A stretch of DNA of 64,000 bases from Mycolicibacterium moriokaense. Its GTDB lineage: Bacteria > Actinomycetota > Actinomycetes > Mycobacteriales > Mycobacteriaceae. The stretch lies in contig NZ_AP022560.1 of assembly GCF_010726085.1 (NCBI RefSeq), positions 2,604,001 to 2,668,000 on the forward strand. Reading direction: 5' to 3'. Positions 47,329 to 55,466 of this stretch are shown here, piece after piece. A model generated the notes under the pieces. The model was not told where the DNA came from. It saw only the letters and a program-made list of their open reading frames with translations, and did not search any database. Position numbers and translations under genes: made by a program. Every line of letters begins with the position of its first letter. Within the stretch, counting starts at the first letter, position 1.

Positions 47329-50049
47329 GTGGCCGACGATGCCCAAACAGAAGCCCTATCAGAAGAAACTCAGCCCGCGGAGGACGTTCAGCCTGAAGAG
47401 CTGACCGTCGCGGTGCAGGCGCAGCAGCCTGAGGAGTCCGTCCCCGATGCGGGGCCGGAGACTTCGACGGTCGCTGAAGCTGAATCCGAGGCCGACGAGG
47501 AACCCTCGGCCGGCGCAGACGGGGACGAACCCGAATCGCGGCTGATGCTCGAGGCTACCGCCCCGGCCGCTCCCGAGCGGGCCGATTACCAGCCGCTGTT
47601 CATGGCTCCTCAGCCGATTCGGATCGACTACGACACCGACGATGAGGACGACGACGAGGACGACACCGACGATTCCGGGCCGGACTCCGACGACGAGCAG
47701 GCCGACCGGCCGTCCGGCCGGCGTCGGCGCCGAGGCCGCCGCGGACGTGGCCGGGGTCGCGGTGAGCAGAACGACGACTCCGACGACAGCGACGCCGGTC
47801 AGGACTCCGGCGATGAATCGGACGAATCGGACGATTCCGACGAGGACAGCGGCGACGACGAGACCGCGACGGGTGAGGGCGGTACGCGCCGCCGACGTCG
47901 CCGTCGCCGCCGCAAGTCGGGCGCGGGCGACGACAATGACAACGGATCGTCCGACGATCCGCCGAACACCGTCGTCCACGAGCGCGAGCCGCGCAAGACC
48001 AAGAACGGCAAGGACGGCGACGGCGAGATCCAGGGCATCAACGGATCGACCCGCCTGGAGGCCAAGCGCCAGCGTCGTCGCGACGGCCGGGACGCGGGAC
48101 GTCGTCGTCCGCCGATCCTGAGCGAGGCCGAGTTCCTCGCCAGGCGCGAAGCCGTCGAGCGGATGATGGTCGTGCGCGACAAGATCCGCACCGAACCACC
48201 GCACGAGGGGGCGCGCTACACCCAGATCGCCGTGCTCGAAGACGGCGTCGTCGTCGAGCATTTCGTGACGTCGGCGGCGTCGGCGTCGCTGGTCGGCAAC
48301 ATCTATCTCGGCATCGTGCAGAACGTGTTGCCGTCGATGGAGGCGGCGTTCGTCGACATCGGCCGTGGCCGCAACGGCGTGCTCTACGCGGGCGAGGTGA
48401 ACTGGGAGGCGGCCGGTCTCGGCGGTGCGAACCGGAAGATCGAACAGGCCCTCAAGCCCGGCGACTACGTCGTCGTCCAGGTCAGCAAGGACCCGGTGGG
48501 GCACAAGGGCGCACGGTTGACGACTCAGGTGTCGCTGGCCGGGCGGTACCTCGTTTACGTGCCCGGCGCGTCGTCGACGGGGATCAGCCGCAAGCTGCCC
48601 GACACCGAACGGCAGCGCCTCAAGGAGATCCTTCGCGAGGTCGTGCCGCCGGAGGCGGGCGTGATCATCCGCACCGCATCCGAGGGCGTCAAGGAAGAAG
48701 ACATCCGCACCGACGTCAATCGGCTGCAGGAGCGCTGGGCGCAGATCGAGCAGAAGGCCGCCGAGGTCAAGGAGAAGGCGGCTGGCGCGGCCGTCGCGCT
48801 CTACGAAGAGCCCGACGTGCTGGTCAAGGTCATCCGCGACCTGTTCAACGAGGACTTCACCGGCCTCATCGTGTCCGGCGACGAGGCGTGGAACACCATT
48901 AACGAGTATGTGAATTCGGTTGCGCCCGAACTCGTTCCACGCATGACGAAGTACGAGCCCGCGGGGCCCGACGCGCCGGACGTGTTCGCGGTGCACCGCA
49001 TCGACGAGCAGCTGACGAAGGCCATGGACCGCAAGGTGTGGCTGCCGTCGGGCGGCACGCTGGTCATCGATCGCACCGAAGCGATGACGGTGGTCGACGT
49101 GAACACCGGCAAGTTCACCGGTTCAGGCGGCAACCTCGAGCAGACGGTCACGCGCAACAACCTCGAGGCCGCCGAAGAGATCGTGCGCCAGCTGAGGCTG
49201 CGCGATATCGGCGGCATCGTCGTCATCGACTTCATCGACATGGTGCTCGAGTCCAACCGCGACCTGGTGCTGCGCCGACTGACCGAAGCATTGGCGCGGG
49301 ACCGCACCCGCCACCAGGTTTCCGAGGTGACGTCGCTGGGGTTGGTGCAGCTGACGCGCAAGCGTCTGGGCACGGGTCTGATCGAGGCGTTCTCCACGAC
49401 CTGCGCGGAATGCGGCGGCAGGGGAATCCTGCTGCACGGCGATCCGGTGGACTCGACGGCCACGGGCGGGCGCAAGACCGAGTCGGGCGGACGGCGCGGC
49501 AAGCGCGGCAAACGCGGCGGTAAGGCCGACGACGTCGCCGTCGCCAAGGTGCCGCCGCATCCCGCAGGCGAGCACCCGATGTTCAAGGCGATGGCCGCGG
49601 CCAACGGTCGCCACGAGGACGACGAGGACGGCACGGACGCGGAGAAGACCGCCGAGGAGGTCGCCGAGGTCGATTCGGAGACCATCCGCGAGGCCGTCGC
49701 CGAGGCGGTGGACGACGACACCGACGAGACCGACGAGACCGAGGACGACGAGTCCGATGAGGACGACATCGACCTCGACGATGACGATGACGAGGAAGAC
49801 GACGACATCGAGGTCATCGGGTCCGACGACGACGATGATGACGAGTCCGAGGATGAGGACTCCGATGAGGACGACTCCGATGAGGACGACGATGAGGACG
49901 ACCCCGACCTGGACGATGAGGACTCCGAGGAGGACGACTCCGACGACGAATACGACGACGTCGAGCCGGTCCGGGTAGCCCCGCCGGGCGGTCGGCACCG
50001 GCGGCGCGCCGCCGCCAGGCCCGCCGGACCGCCCATCAACGAGCAGTGA
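47329..50049 (+). CDS. rne: Ribonuclease E/G
   Basis: A 906-residue RNase E from GTG 47329, chosen for its AAAGGAG site and the absence of similarity upstream. A disordered N-terminal region of about 270 residues alternates acidic (Asp/Glu/Ser) and Arg-rich blocks. The catalytic core follows: the S1 domain (about 290-380, 'NIYLGIVQNVLPSMEAAFVD'), the DNase I-like subdomain with metal-binding Asp ('VVDVNTGKF', 'VIDFIDM') and the zinc-link 'CAECGGRG'. The last 150 residues are a very acidic tail. It initiates mRNA decay and rRNA processing. Position matches Rv2444c; dctA, which follows in M. tuberculosis, is absent. Confidence 0.95.
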   Translation: MADDAQTEALSEETQPAEDVQPEELTVAVQAQQPEESVPDAGPETSTVAEAESEADEEPSAGADGDEPESRLMLEATAPAAPERADYQPLFMAPQPIRIDYDTDDEDDDEDDTDDSGPDSDDEQADRPSGRRRRRGRRGRGRGRGEQNDDSDDSDAGQDSGDESDESDDSDEDSGDDETATGEGGTRRRRRRRRRKSGAGDDNDNGSSDDPPNTVVHEREPRKTKNGKDGDGEIQGINGSTRLEAKRQRRRDGRDAGRRRPPILSEAEFLARREAVERMMVVRDKIRTEPPHEGARYTQIAVLEDGVVVEHFVTSAASASLVGNIYLGIVQNVLPSMEAAFVDIGRGRNGVLYAGEVNWEAAGLGGANRKIEQALKPGDYVVVQVSKDPVGHKGARLTTQVSLAGRYLVYVPGASSTGISRKLPDTERQRLKEILREVVPPEAGVIIRTASEGVKEEDIRTDVNRLQERWAQIEQKAAEVKEKAAGAAVALYEEPDVLVKVIRDLFNEDFTGLIVSGDEAWNTINEYVNSVAPELVPRMTKYEPAGPDAPDVFAVHRIDEQLTKAMDRKVWLPSGGTLVIDRTEAMTVVDVNTGKFTGSGGNLEQTVTRNNLEAAEEIVRQLRLRDIGGIVVIDFIDMVLESNRDLVLRRLTEALARDRTRHQVSEVTSLGLVQLTRKRLGTGLIEAFSTTCAECGGRGILLHGDPVDSTATGGRKTESGGRRGKRGKRGGKADDVAVAKVPPHPAGEHPMFKAMAAANGRHEDDEDGTDAEKTAEEVAEVDSETIREAVAEAVDDDTDETDETEDDESDEDDIDLDDDDDEEDDDIEVIGSDDDDDDESEDEDSDEDDSDEDDDEDDPDLDDEDSEEDDSDDEYDDVEPVRVAPPGGRHRRRAAARPAGPPINEQ

Positions 50050-50070
50050 CAATGCGTGACCTGCGGTGAT

Positions 50071-50100
50071 TTGACCCTCGCTGCGCGGCTCAAGTAACCT
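50071..50100 (+). promoter_or_regulatory. Probable sigma-A promoter for rplU-rpmA
   Basis: TTGACC (50071-50076) and TAACCT (50095-50100) are separated by 18 bases, a good match to mycobacterial housekeeping promoters. It lies 21 bases after the rne stop and leaves a leader of about 100 bases before rplU. That leader contains an imperfect GTCGCC/GGCGAC stem. Confidence 0.6.
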
Positions 50101-50207
50101 TGAGCAGTTGTCGCCAGGCTGCGGCCGGCGACCAAGAAGGACCCGGAAACCCAGACATGCGCAGCCACCAGTAGCGCGCGCCCAGAGACGAGAAGAAGAA
50201 GGACCTG

Positions 50208-50531
50208 ATGGCAGCCGAGAAAGCCACGTACGCGATCGTCAAGACCGGCGGCAAGCAGTACAAGGTCGCGGTCGGCGACGTCGTGAAGGTCGAGAAGCTC
50301 GACTCAGAGCCCGGCGCGAAGGTGTCGCTGCCCGTCGCTCTGGTCGTCGACGGTGCCAAGGTCACCAGCGACGCCAAGGCGCTGGAGAAGGTCGCCGTCA
50401 CCGGCGAGGTGCTCGAGCACACCAAGGGCCCCAAGATCCGCATCCACAAGTTCAAGAACAAGACCGGCTATCACAAGCGGCAGGGTCACCGTCAGCAGCT
50501 GACGGTCCTCAAGGTCACCGGAATCAAGTAG
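50208..50531 (+). CDS. rplU: 50S ribosomal protein L21
   Basis: A 107-residue L21 with the family start '[19 protein letters not shown]' (8-26) and the C-terminal rRNA-binding signature '[18 protein letters not shown]' (78-95). It binds 23S rRNA in the early assembly of the large subunit. An A/G-rich site precedes the ATG. It is followed 13 bases later by rpmA, the universal bacterial pairing. Confidence 0.97.
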   Translation: MAAEKATYAIVKTGGKQYKVAVGDVVKVEKLDSEPGAKVSLPVALVVDGAKVTSDAKALEKVAVTGEVLEHTKGPKIRIHKFKNKTGYHKRQGHRQQLTVLKVTGIK

Positions 50532-50544
50532 TAGGAGGCGACAG

Positions 50545-50814
50545 ATGGCACACAAGAAGGGCGCTTCCAGCTCACGTAACGGTCGCGACTCCGCCGCCCA
50601 GCGGCTCGGCGTCAAGCGCTTCGGCGGCCAGATCGTCAAGGCTGGCGAGATCATCGTCCGCCAGCGCGGCACGCACTTCCATCCTGGCGTGAACGTCGGG
50701 CGCGGCGGCGACGACACGCTGTTCGCCACGGCCCCCGGTGCCGTCACGTTCGGCAGCAAGCGCGGACGCAAGACGGTCAGCGTCGTGCGACCGCCCGTCT
50801 CCTCGGAGGCCTAG
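50545..50814 (+). CDS. rpmA: 50S ribosomal protein L27
   Basis: An 89-residue L27. The N-terminus '[15 protein letters not shown]' reaches the peptidyl-transferase centre, and '[19 protein letters not shown]' and '[20 protein letters not shown]' are the conserved core. GTAGGAGG just before the ATG is a strong ribosome site. It is separated from obg by a 75-base gap that holds a large hairpin. Confidence 0.97.
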   Translation: MAHKKGASSSRNGRDSAAQRLGVKRFGGQIVKAGEIIVRQRGTHFHPGVNVGRGGDDTLFATAPGAVTFGSKRGRKTVSVVRPPVSSEA

Positions 50815-50824
50815 GCTCCGCGAC

Positions 50825-50872
50825 TGTAACGACAGGGCGGGATCGCGAGCCATTTCCCGCCATGACGTTACA
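50825..50872 (+). repeat. 48-base two-part hairpin between rpmA and obg
   Basis: Two nested perfect stems (TGTAACG/CGTTACA outside, GGCGGGA/TCCCGCC inside) are separated by a symmetric 4-by-4 internal loop around a 12-base apical loop. There is no T-run, so it is not a classical terminator. It may be an RNase-processing site, a factor-dependent attenuator between ribosomal-protein and GTPase genes, or a dispersed repeat. Confidence 0.6.
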
Positions 50873-50889
50873 AACGGAGGTTTACCGAA

Positions 50890-52335
50890 ATGCCACGGTT
50901 CGTCGACCGCGTCGTGATTCACGCGAAGGCGGGCAACGGCGGTAACGGCTGTGCCTCCGTCCACCGCGAGAAGTTCAAGCCGCTCGGTGGACCCGACGGC
51001 GGCAATGGCGGGCGCGGCGGAAGCGTCGTACTCGTCGTCGACCCGCAGGTCCACACCCTCCTCGATTTCCACTTCCACCCCCATGTGGTCGCGCCGTCCG
51101 GCAAGCAGGGCATGGGTGGCAACCGTGACGGGGCGGCGGGCGCCGACCTGGAGGTCAAGGTGCCCGACGGCACCGTCGTGCTCGACGAGCACGGCCGCCT
51201 CCTTGCCGACCTGGTCGGTGCGGGCACCCGATTCGAGGCGGCCGCAGGTGGTCGCGGGGGGCTCGGCAACGCGGCGCTGGCCTCGCGGGCGCGCAAGGCG
51301 CCGGGTTTCGCGCTGCTCGGCGAGAAGGGTCAGGTCCGCGACCTCACGCTCGAGCTGAAGACGGTCGCCGACGTCGGCCTGGTCGGGTTCCCGTCCGCAG
51401 GCAAGTCGTCGCTGGTGTCGGCCATCTCGGCGGCGAAGCCCAAGATCGCCGACTATCCGTTCACCACGCTGACGCCCAACCTGGGCGTGGTGTCGGCGGG
51501 GGAGAACACGTTCACCATCGCCGATGTGCCCGGCCTGATTCCCGGAGCCTCCGAGGGACGCGGCCTCGGGCTGGAATTCCTCAGGCATATCGAGCGATGC
51601 GCCGTGTTGGTACACGTCGTCGACTGCGCGACGCTGGAATCCGGCCGCGACCCGGTCTCCGACATCGAGGCCCTCGAGGCCGAACTGGCTGCGTACACGC
51701 CGACGCTGCAGGGTGATTCGACACTCGGCGACCTCGCCACGCGGCCACGAGCGGTGGTGCTCAACAAGATCGACGTGCCCGATGCGCGCGAACTCGCCGA
51801 CTTCGTCCGCGAGGAGGTCGCCCGCCGATTCGGTTGGCCCGTCTTTGAGGTGTCGACGGTGTCGCGAGAAGGTTTGCGGCCGTTGACGTTCGCGCTGTGG
51901 GACATGGTGTCCGCATATCGCGATGCGCAACCGGCCGTCGTGCCGCGTCGGCCGGTGATCCGACCCGTCCCGGTGAACGAGACCGGATTCACCGTCGAAT
52001 CCGACGGCGAGGGTGGTTTCATCGTGCGCGGTACCCGCCCTGAAAGATGGATCGCCCAAACGGATTTCACCAACGACGAGGCCGTCGGATATCTCGGCGA
52101 CCGGCTGGCCCGGCTCGGCGTGGAGGACGAATTGCTGCGCCTCGGCGCCAAACCCGGCTGCGCGGTCACCATCGGCGACGTGACGTTCGACTGGGAGCCG
52201 CTTACCCCGGCCGGCGTCGACGTGCCGCTGTCCGGCCGCGGCACCGATGCGCGGTTGGAGCAGACGGATCGCGCCGGTGCCGCCGAACGCAAGGCCGCCC
52301 GCCGCGAGCGCCGACGCCCCGGTGGTGAGTCATGA
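50890..52335 (+). CDS. obg: Obg family GTPase (ribosome assembly / stress)
   Basis: A 481-residue GTPase. The Gly-rich Obg fold occupies residues 1-158 ('[20 protein letters not shown]'). The G domain shows G1 '[10 protein letters not shown]' (about 167), G3 'DVPGLI' and G4 'NKID'. A C-terminal OCT domain (about 340-430) and a basic Arg-rich tail follow. Obg binds the 50S subunit and links ribosome maturation to GTP and ppGpp levels. AAACGGAGG before the ATG is a strong ribosome site; the stop overlaps proB (ATGA). Confidence 0.97.
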   Translation: MPRFVDRVVIHAKAGNGGNGCASVHREKFKPLGGPDGGNGGRGGSVVLVVDPQVHTLLDFHFHPHVVAPSGKQGMGGNRDGAAGADLEVKVPDGTVVLDEHGRLLADLVGAGTRFEAAAGGRGGLGNAALASRARKAPGFALLGEKGQVRDLTLELKTVADVGLVGFPSAGKSSLVSAISAAKPKIADYPFTTLTPNLGVVSAGENTFTIADVPGLIPGASEGRGLGLEFLRHIERCAVLVHVVDCATLESGRDPVSDIEALEAELAAYTPTLQGDSTLGDLATRPRAVVLNKIDVPDARELADFVREEVARRFGWPVFEVSTVSREGLRPLTFALWDMVSAYRDAQPAVVPRRPVIRPVPVNETGFTVESDGEGGFIVRGTRPERWIAQTDFTNDEAVGYLGDRLARLGVEDELLRLGAKPGCAVTIGDVTFDWEPLTPAGVDVPLSGRGTDARLEQTDRAGAAERKAARRERRRPGGES

Positions 52336-53432
52336 GCCTGCACCGCGAGGCGATCCGGACCGCGCGAAGCGTCGTCGTCAAGATCGGGACCACCGCGCTG
52401 ACCACGCCGTCCGGGGTATTCGACGTCGACCGGTTGGCGACGTTGGCCGACGCGATCGAGGCGCGCATGAAGGCGGGTTCGGACGTCGTGATCGTGTCGT
52501 CGGGCGCAATCGCCGCCGGCATCGAACCGCTCAAGCTGTCCAAGCGTCCTGCGGATCTGGCCACCAAGCAGGCCGCCGCCAGCGTCGGGCAGGTCGCGTT
52601 GGTCAACGCGTGGAACACGGCGTTCGCCCGCTACAACCGCACCGTCGGCCAGGTGCTGCTGACTGCACACGACATCTCGATGCGCGTGCAGCACACCAAC
52701 GCTCAGCGGACGCTGGACCGGTTGCGGGTCCTGCACGCGGTGGCGATCGTCAACGAGAACGACACCGTCGCCACCAACGAGATCCGGTTCGGCGACAACG
52801 ACCGGCTGTCGGCCCTGGTGGCTCACCTGGTTGGCGCCGACGGGCTGGTGCTGCTGTCCGACATCGACGGCCTCTACGACTCGGATCCGCGAAAAGGCAA
52901 CGCACGCTTCATCCCTGAGGTCGCCGGGCCGGACGATCTCGACGGCGTGGTGGCGGGACGAGGCAGTCACCTGGGTACCGGTGGGATGGCGTCGAAGCTG
53001 TCGTCGGCGTTGTTGGCGGCCGACGCGGGCGTGCCGGTGCTGCTGGCCGCGGCGTCCGACGCCGCCACGGCGCTCGTGGACGCGTCGGTGGGCACGGTGT
53101 TCGCGCCGCGGCCCGAACGCATGTCGGCGCGCAGGTTCTGGGTTCGCTACGCCGCCGAGGCATCTGGGGCGCTCACGCTCGACGACGGCGCGGTGCGGGC
53201 GGTCGTGCGACAGCGGCGGTCGCTGCTGCCCGCGGGCATCACCGCGGTGTCGGGCCGCTTCTACGGCGGCGATGTCGTCGAGCTGCGCTCGCAGGACGCG
53301 ACGATGGTGGCGCGCGGGGTGGTGGCCTACGACCATGCCGAGCTGGCCAAGATGCTGGGCCGCTCGACGTCGGATCTGCCTGCGGATATGCGCCGTCCCG
53401 CGGTCCACGCCGACGATCTGGTCGCCGTTTAA
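52332..53432 (+). CDS. proB: Glutamate 5-kinase
   Basis: A 366-residue gamma-glutamyl kinase. The amino-acid-kinase domain has '[12 protein letters not shown]' (about 14-25), '[11 protein letters not shown]' (about 54-64) and '[19 protein letters not shown]' (about 138-156). The C-terminal PUA domain begins near residue 280. It catalyses the first step of proline synthesis; proA, the next enzyme, begins at 63272. Coupled to obg by a 4-base overlap, as in Rv2440c-Rv2439c. Confidence 0.96.
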   Translation: MSLHREAIRTARSVVVKIGTTALTTPSGVFDVDRLATLADAIEARMKAGSDVVIVSSGAIAAGIEPLKLSKRPADLATKQAAASVGQVALVNAWNTAFARYNRTVGQVLLTAHDISMRVQHTNAQRTLDRLRVLHAVAIVNENDTVATNEIRFGDNDRLSALVAHLVGADGLVLLSDIDGLYDSDPRKGNARFIPEVAGPDDLDGVVAGRGSHLGTGGMASKLSSALLAADAGVPVLLAAASDAATALVDASVGTVFAPRPERMSARRFWVRYAAEASGALTLDDGAVRAVVRQRRSLLPAGITAVSGRFYGGDVVELRSQDATMVARGVVAYDHAELAKMLGRSTSDLPADMRRPAVHADDLVAV

Positions 53433-53436
53433 CTGC

Positions 53437-53485
53437 GATTTGTGTGCAATCGAGAGCGGTGAGCGCTCCTAAACGCACACAAATC
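53437..53485. terminator. Bidirectional hairpin between convergent genes
   Basis: GATTTGTGTGC and GCACACAAATC are perfect 11-base arms around 27 bases. It lies 4 bases after proB and touches the stop codon of the convergent gene at 53484, so it is well placed to end transcription from both sides. It lacks a long T-run. Layout and arms recall the element at 61437-61481. Confidence 0.65.
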
Positions 53486-54125
53486 ACTGGCGCAGCTTGG
53501 CCAGCATCGCCTTGATCTGTTCGGCGCGCTCGTCGGCGTCATGCATGACGTCGTCCTCGGCGGGGACCACCGTCACGTCGTTGGCCTGCGCGGTCGCCTC
53601 GAAGCACGCGCGGACGGCGGGGTCGGCCAGTATCACCGCGGCGAGCATCCCCGGCGCGAGCTCACGGTTGAACAGCGTGGCGCGGTAGTGCACGTCGGCG
53701 GGGATGCGGATGTCCATCGCGCCGCCCTCGAGCTGTTGCTTCGCGGCGGCCAACAGCAGCGTGAGCGCCGCGCGCGAGATCGCGCCAAGCACCTTTCGGC
53801 GGAAGGGAAACCACGGCACCGGCAGCTTGTCGATCTGGCTGTCCAGGCCGCCGGTGAACATGTACTCGATCAGGCTGCGGGTGCGGACCTCTTCCACGTC
53901 GGCCCACTTGACTTTGTCCCCGTCGAACTCGACGGCTTCCTCGCTGATCGCGACACCGCCGAAGTAGTTGAGCTTGCGGACCAGTCCGCGCAGCTTGTCC
54001 GGCGTCAGCGAGTGATTGGCCATCATGTCGCCGACGCCGAGAGCCCACCGGCCCGAGACGGGTCCAGGCGGAGGTCTGTGGCTCTCCAGCAGCGACCGCA
54101 GCCACGAGGCGTCGTCGGTGCTCAC
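53484..54125 (-). CDS. Conserved hypothetical protein, 213 residues
   Basis: Starts at GTG 54125, 4 bases after the sirtuin gene. I do not recognise a domain. The sequence has a mixed alpha/beta middle ('YFGGVAISEEAVEFDGDKVK', 'WADVEEVRTRSLIEYMFTGG') followed by a hydrophobic helix ('VLGAISRAALTLLLAAAKQQ'). 'FDGDKVKWADVEEV' has the pH-domain-like look of bacterial proteins that peripherally bind membranes. A charged C-terminal helix closes it. It is the last gene of the molybdopterin oxidoreductase-sirtuin operon; the function is unknown. Confidence 0.75.
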   Translation of the reverse strand: MSTDDASWLRSLLESHRPPPGPVSGRWALGVGDMMANHSLTPDKLRGLVRKLNYFGGVAISEEAVEFDGDKVKWADVEEVRTRSLIEYMFTGGLDSQIDKLPVPWFPFRRKVLGAISRAALTLLLAAAKQQLEGGAMDIRIPADVHYRATLFNRELAPGMLAAVILADPAVRACFEATAQANDVTVVPAEDDVMHDADERAEQIKAMLAKLRQ

Positions 54126-54129
54126 GGCT

Positions 54130-54990
54130 TCATCTCAGCGCGACCGCGGGCAGTTCATCAGCCAGAAGCGTGAGCATTTCCGAGCAGCCGCTGTCGACCT
54201 TGACCGCCGCGTAGTCGTCGCCGCGTGTGCGCCCACGGTTGATGATCGCGACGGGAATGCCCAGCGCGGCGGCATGGCGGACGAACCGTAAACCGGAGAA
54301 GACCGTCAACGACGAGCCGGCCACCAGCAGGGCGTCCGCCTCATCGACGAATGAATACGCTTGTTCCACACGGTCTTTGGGCACATTCTCACCGAAGTAC
54401 ACGATGTCGGGCTTCAGTATCCCGCCGCAGCGGGGACAGTCGACGATCGTGAACGATTCGGTGTCGTCGACGACCGCGTCGGCATCCGGGGCCACCGCGA
54501 TACCGCCGACCGCCTCCGCGCGCTCGAGGAAGCCCGGGTTGGCGGCTTCCAGCAGATCGGCCAGCTCGGCGCGCGGCATGGTGAAGCCGCAGTCCAGGCA
54601 GATCACCTGGGCGTACGTGCCATGCAGGTTCACGACGGCACTGCTGCCGGCCTTGGTGTGCAGCAGGTCGACATTCTGAGTGATGAGTCCCGCTACCACG
54701 CCCGCGCGTTCCAGCGATGCCAACGCCCGATGTCCCGCGTTGGGCAGCGTCTCGTCCATGTGGAGCCAGCCGATGTGATTGCGCGCCCAGTACCGCTGCC
54801 GGAACTTCGCGTCGGAGGTGAACTGCCGAATCGTCATCGGGTTGCTCGGCGGCGAGTCGGGGCCGCGGTAATCGGGAATACCCGAATCCGTCGACATTCC
54901 CGCGCCGGTCAACACGGTTACGCGACGCCCCTGCAGCAGGGCTACGAGTTCGGGGGCGTCCACGCCATCGAGGGTAGCGACACCGATCAC
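54130..54990 (-). CDS. Sirtuin-family NAD-dependent protein deacylase
   Basis: A 286-residue Sir2 protein from GTG 54990 (GTGA overlap with the previous stop). 'TGAGMSTDSGIPDYRGPD' (about 28-45) and 'TQNVDLLHTKAG' bind NAD, His in 'VVNLHGTYAQV' is catalytic, and two CxxC pairs ('CLDC', 'CPRC') hold zinc. The insert 'AVGGIAVAPDADAVVDDTES' between the CxxC pairs is longer than in CobB-type sirtuins. Such enzymes remove acyl groups from lysine with NAD consumption. Here it is translationally coupled to a small His-rich protein and a molybdopterin enzyme, which suggests control of that enzyme or its maturation; this is inference. Confidence 0.88.
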   Translation of the reverse strand: MIGVATLDGVDAPELVALLQGRRVTVLTGAGMSTDSGIPDYRGPDSPPSNPMTIRQFTSDAKFRQRYWARNHIGWLHMDETLPNAGHRALASLERAGVVAGLITQNVDLLHTKAGSSAVVNLHGTYAQVICLDCGFTMPRAELADLLEAANPGFLERAEAVGGIAVAPDADAVVDDTESFTIVDCPRCGGILKPDIVYFGENVPKDRVEQAYSFVDEADALLVAGSSLTVFSGLRFVRHAAALGIPVAIINRGRTRGDDYAAVKVDSGCSEMLTLLADELPAVALR

Positions 54991-55466
54991 GTTGCCAACG
55001 CCTGCGGTGACAACTCCTTGAGCATGGCGTTAGCCCACCGCATCTGCCGCAATGCCTGCGGATGGCAACGATTGGTCAACGCGAGCAGTCCGTCGTCCTT
55101 GGCGGCTTGGGCGCCCTGGGCGAGCAGTTCCCAATCGAGGGACACCCCGGCGGCAAGGCGATGTAGCCGCCTCAGGTCGGCAAGGAGCAGCAGTGACGGT
55201 TCAGGTCGGCCACCCGCGCGGTCGCTCATCCACCGTTGCACCTGGCGGGTGGCCGCGGCCGTGCGTGGATGCGCCCGTAGTCGCACGCCGTACTGGTCTG
55301 CGATTTCGGCGGTCAACGCGACGTGTTCACGCGACCACACGGCTAGGTCAAGGGCGACGTGGTGGATGCCGTGGTCACTATGGTGACGTGCGGCGATGGC
55401 GTCCAGAGCGCGTGCCAATCTGAGTTCCGACCGGTGGACCTCCCGCAATGCCAGCCCGAGTTTCAC
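54987..55466 (-). CDS. His-rich helical hypothetical protein, 159 residues
   Basis: Starts at GTG 55466, which overlaps the molybdopterin enzyme stop as GTGA and has GGAGGA upstream. A much longer in-frame extension exists but lies wholly inside the upstream gene and is a shadow. The protein is nearly all helix. A central segment 'RHHSDHGIHHVALDLAVWSR' carries five His in 10 residues followed by 'EHVALTAEIADQYG', reminiscent of metal-binding four-helix bundles, but I cannot name a family. Its position between a molybdopterin oxidoreductase and a sirtuin suggests an accessory or chaperone role for the oxidoreductase. Confidence 0.7.
   Translation of the reverse strand: MKLGLALREVHRSELRLARALDAIAARHHSDHGIHHVALDLAVWSREHVALTAEIADQYGVRLRAHPRTAAATRQVQRWMSDRAGGRPEPSLLLLADLRRLHRLAAGVSLDWELLAQGAQAAKDDGLLALTNRCHPQALRQMRWANAMLKELSPQALAT

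Noticed and set aside
47359..48996. 545-codon minus-strand ORF across rne
   Set aside because: It is antisense to the catalytic core and N-terminal region of RNase E, with low-complexity Val/Leu/Gly repeats mirroring Asp codons.
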